NCBI GenBank assembly: GCA_031288055.1
Contig: JAITSD010000006.1
Location: forward strand, 1 to 15,010
Length of the DNA stretch: 15,010 nt
Source: Candidatus Opitulatrix roisinitermitis
GTDB lineage: Bacteria > Actinomycetota > Actinomycetes > Actinomycetales > Bifidobacteriaceae
Direction: 5' to 3'
The first letter of the stretch is position 1. Each line of letters opens with the position of its first letter. The notes beneath the pieces were generated by a model. That model had not been told where the DNA came from, did no database searches, and was given only the letters and a program-made list of their open reading frames with translations. The translations under genes and the position numbers were made by a program. Shown here in pieces: positions 13,509 to 15,010 of the stretch.

Positions 13509-13541
13509 TAAAATATGAGGGGAATAATTAAAATATGAGGG
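13504..13541 (+). repeat. Tandem 20-bp-period duplication across the phoU start
   Basis: An 18-bp sequence (ATAATTAAAATATGAGGG) occurs at 13504-13521 and again, without mismatch, at 13524-13541. Each copy carries most of a -10 box, a 6-nt gap and an ATGAGG start. The duplication therefore creates two candidate start codons 20 nt apart in different frames. Confidence 0.9.
13515..13538 (+). CDS. Possible 7-codon leader peptide overlapping the phoU start
   Basis: The upstream ATG reads MRGIIKI and stops at TGA (13536-13538), overlapping the phoU ATG as ATGA. If transcription starts at 13515, ribosomes would meet this frame first. GAGGGG at 13518-13523, 11 nt before the phoU ATG, and the ATGA overlap could allow re-initiation on phoU. 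It may equally be an untranslated by-product of the duplication. Confidence 0.3.
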   Translation: MRGIIKI

Positions 13542-14200
13542 AAATTTTCGAAAACGAGTTGAATGAAATTAGAAATAATATTTCTAAACTTATGGATTTA
13601 GTAAATAATGCTATAAATCAAGCTAGTCAGTCTCTCTTGAATGGGGATATTGTATTAGCTCAAAAAATTATAGACAAAGATAAAGAAATTGACAAATTAC
13701 AGAGCCAAATTTCTGAAGATTGTATAAAATCTTTAGCCCTACAACAGCCGGTGGCCAGTGATTTAAGATTGTTGGTTGGTATTTTACACATATGTGATTC
13801 CCTGGAAAGAATGGGCGATTTTGCTGTTCATTTATCAGAGTTTGTACTTTATTCTTACCACGACAAAGCCTATACTAACGAATTTAAAAATGACATTGAA
13901 CAACTGGCAAATAACGCCGATAATATTTGTAAACTAGTCATTAAGCTATATAACTCCCGTGAAGTCAAATTATTAGATGAGGTGGTGAATACTGATAATA
14001 AAACTAACGACATTTATTATAAAGTTAATGAACTGGTTCGTCAAGATAAATTTAACGGCAGTACTAAAAATGCTGTTGATATAGCATTAATTGTACGATT
14101 TTATGAAAGATTTGGTGACCATGCCATAGCTATTGGTCGACAATATTTATATATTGTAACAGGTCAATATATTTTACAACAAGTAAATATTAACGATTAA
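13535..14200 (+). CDS. phoU: Phosphate-signalling protein PhoU
   Basis: Cytoplasmic negative regulator that links Pst transporter activity to the PhoR-type sensor. The 221-residue product has two three-helix PhoU repeats. Each has its metal-binding signature: LERMGDFAVHLSEF at about 90-103, and YERFGDHAIAIGRQYLYIVTG near the C-terminus. Each repeat is preceded by its helix, DLRLLVGILHICDS in the first. Length is typical (about 215-240). It is transcribed away from the kinase-like gene and pst operon rather than lying at the 3' end of pst as in E. coli. The start at 13535 is the first in-frame ATG after the duplication and gives the usual N-terminus. Its stop directly abuts the gyrB stop. Confidence 0.94.
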   Translation: MREIFENELNEIRNNISKLMDLVNNAINQASQSLLNGDIVLAQKIIDKDKEIDKLQSQISEDCIKSLALQQPVASDLRLLVGILHICDSLERMGDFAVHLSEFVLYSYHDKAYTNEFKNDIEQLANNADNICKLVIKLYNSREVKLLDEVVNTDNKTNDIYYKVNELVRQDKFNGSTKNAVDIALIVRFYERFGDHAIAIGRQYLYIVTGQYILQQVNIND

Positions 14201-15010
14201 TTAAATATCTAAAAAACGCACGTCTTTGGCATTTCGCTGAATAAATTGCCTGCGCGAAAGAACATCCTCACCCATAAGTGTAGTAAAAATTTCATCAGCT
14301 GAAGCCGCATCTTGCATAGTTATTTGTAACAAAACCCGTTTATCAGGATCCATAGTAGTATCTCTTAATTCCTCATGACTCATTTCACCCAAACCTTTAT
14401 AACGCTGAACGCCTTCTTTAGATAATTTATAACCAGATGTTTGTCCCTGAGCTATAGCTTTATCTCTAGCTGCATCCGAATAAACAAAATCATGTTCTTT
14501 ATTAGACCATTTAATTCTATAAAGCGGCGGTTGAGCCAAATAAATATACCCAGCATTAATCAAAGGTTGCATATGCCGAAAGAAAAAAGTTAACAAAAGA
14601 GTGGCAATATGAGCTCCATCAACATCAGCATCTGACATTAAAATTATTTTATGATAACGAGCTTTGGAAGCGTCAAAATCTTGACCTATACCAGTACCGA
14701 CCGCCGAAATTAAATTTTGAATAGTTTCTGAAGATAGCATTCTATCAAGTCGAACTTTTTCCACATTTAAAATTTTCCCTCTGAGTGCCAAAATAGCTTG
14801 ATTATCAGGATTACGACCCTGTATAGCTGAACCACCAGCCGAATCACCCTCAACTATAAAAATCTCGCAAGCTTCAGGGTTATCTGATTTACAATCCTTA
14901 AGTTTATCCGGCAAAGAATTTGATTCAAAAACAGATTTTTTTCTAGTAGCTTCTCTAGCTCGACGAGCCGCCATTCTAGCCATTGATGCAGCCATAGATC
15001 TTTGAACAAT
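14201..15010 (-). CDS. gyrB: DNA gyrase subunit B, C-terminal part
   Basis: The last 269 codons of a gene that continues past the right edge; the frame is open to the window end, so the internal Met at 14995 is not a start. Gyrase introduces negative supercoils in an A2B2 complex, GyrB supplying ATPase and TOPRIM functions. The fragment holds the TOPRIM glutamate motif EGDSAGGSAIQG, the metal-binding DADVDG motif, the QRYKGLGEM segment, and the C-terminal GEDVLSRRQFIQRNAKDVRFLDI tail split around its RRQFI. ParE shares these motifs. The compact end in RFLDI and the absence of a large Gram-negative-type insertion after TOPRIM favour GyrB of the short type, but ParE cannot be strictly excluded from this part alone. 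Confidence 0.93.
   Translation of the reverse strand: MVQRSMAASMARMAARRAREATRKKSVFESNSLPDKLKDCKSDNPEACEIFIVEGDSAGGSAIQGRNPDNQAILALRGKILNVEKVRLDRMLSSETIQNLISAVGTGIGQDFDASKARYHKIILMSDADVDGAHIATLLLTFFFRHMQPLINAGYIYLAQPPLYRIKWSNKEHDFVYSDAARDKAIAQGQTSGYKLSKEGVQRYKGLGEMSHEELRDTTMDPDKRVLLQITMQDAASADEIFTTLMGEDVLSRRQFIQRNAKDVRFLDI

Noticed and set aside
1..15010. Search for CRISPR arrays, insertion sequences, tRNA or rRNA genes
   Set aside because: No regularly spaced repeats, transposase frames, terminal repeats or RNA-gene signatures were seen; all gaps between genes are 120 bp or shorter.

Overview
This is a low-GC (clearly AT-rich), densely packed bacterial segment carrying 16 complete protein genes, one of them a small putative gene, plus two genes cut by the window ends. 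The standard genetic code fits: all large frames stay open when TGA is read as stop, and the kinase gene ends in TGA. The short RsmI, the very small intergenic gaps and the general composition suggest a reduced genome, possibly of the Candidate Phyla Radiation (Patescibacteria, for example a Saccharibacteria-like lineage). No marker here settles the phylum. GlgE and the BcrA/BcrB-like exporter would also fit an actinobacterium-related donor.

Layout. 1-142 (-): start of a NIF3-like gene. 220-702 (+): peptide deformylase, divergent from it. 770-2028 (-): ychF preceded by a small membrane-protein gene. 2104-2715 (+): membrane-anchored SAF-domain (CpaB-like) protein. 2794-3462 (-): rsmI, divergent from a membrane-anchored SGNH/GDSL hydrolase at 3474-4241 (+) with only 11 bp between start codons. 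4319-6124 (-): glgE, the maltose-1-phosphate maltosyltransferase. 6172-6850 (+): TPP riboswitch and a PnuC-family transporter, hence a thiamine transporter (PnuT). 6877-13442 (-): a long co-directional block of sensor-kinase-like protein, pstS, pstC, pstA, pstB and a two-gene ABC-2 exporter. 13535-14200 (+): phoU, divergent from the kinase. 14201-15010 (-): 3' part of gyrB, abutting phoU with no gap.

How the genes fit together. Pst imports phosphate: PstS lipoprotein captures it, PstC/PstA form the channel and PstB supplies ATP. PhoU and the kinase-like protein would be the signalling partners, but no PhoB-type response regulator is present, and the kinase has Gln where the phospho-accepting His should be. 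The other genes are housekeeping (def, rsmI, ychF, gyrB), vitamin salvage (riboswitch plus pnuT) and alpha-glucan metabolism (glgE).

The most striking pattern is in the start regions. At nine transcription-unit-leading genes a -10-like hexamer (TATAAT, TAAAAT, TAGACT, TAAACT or TATACT) sits exactly 6 nt before a start codon, which would put transcription start on the A/G of ATG/GTG. The genes are nif3, def, the small membrane gene, rsmI, glgE, the exporter ATPase, pstS, the kinase and phoU. Genes inside operons instead mostly have Shine-Dalgarno-like sequences. This predicts widespread leaderless transcription. The same rule helps choose starts, including two GTG starts and the shorter rsmI start.
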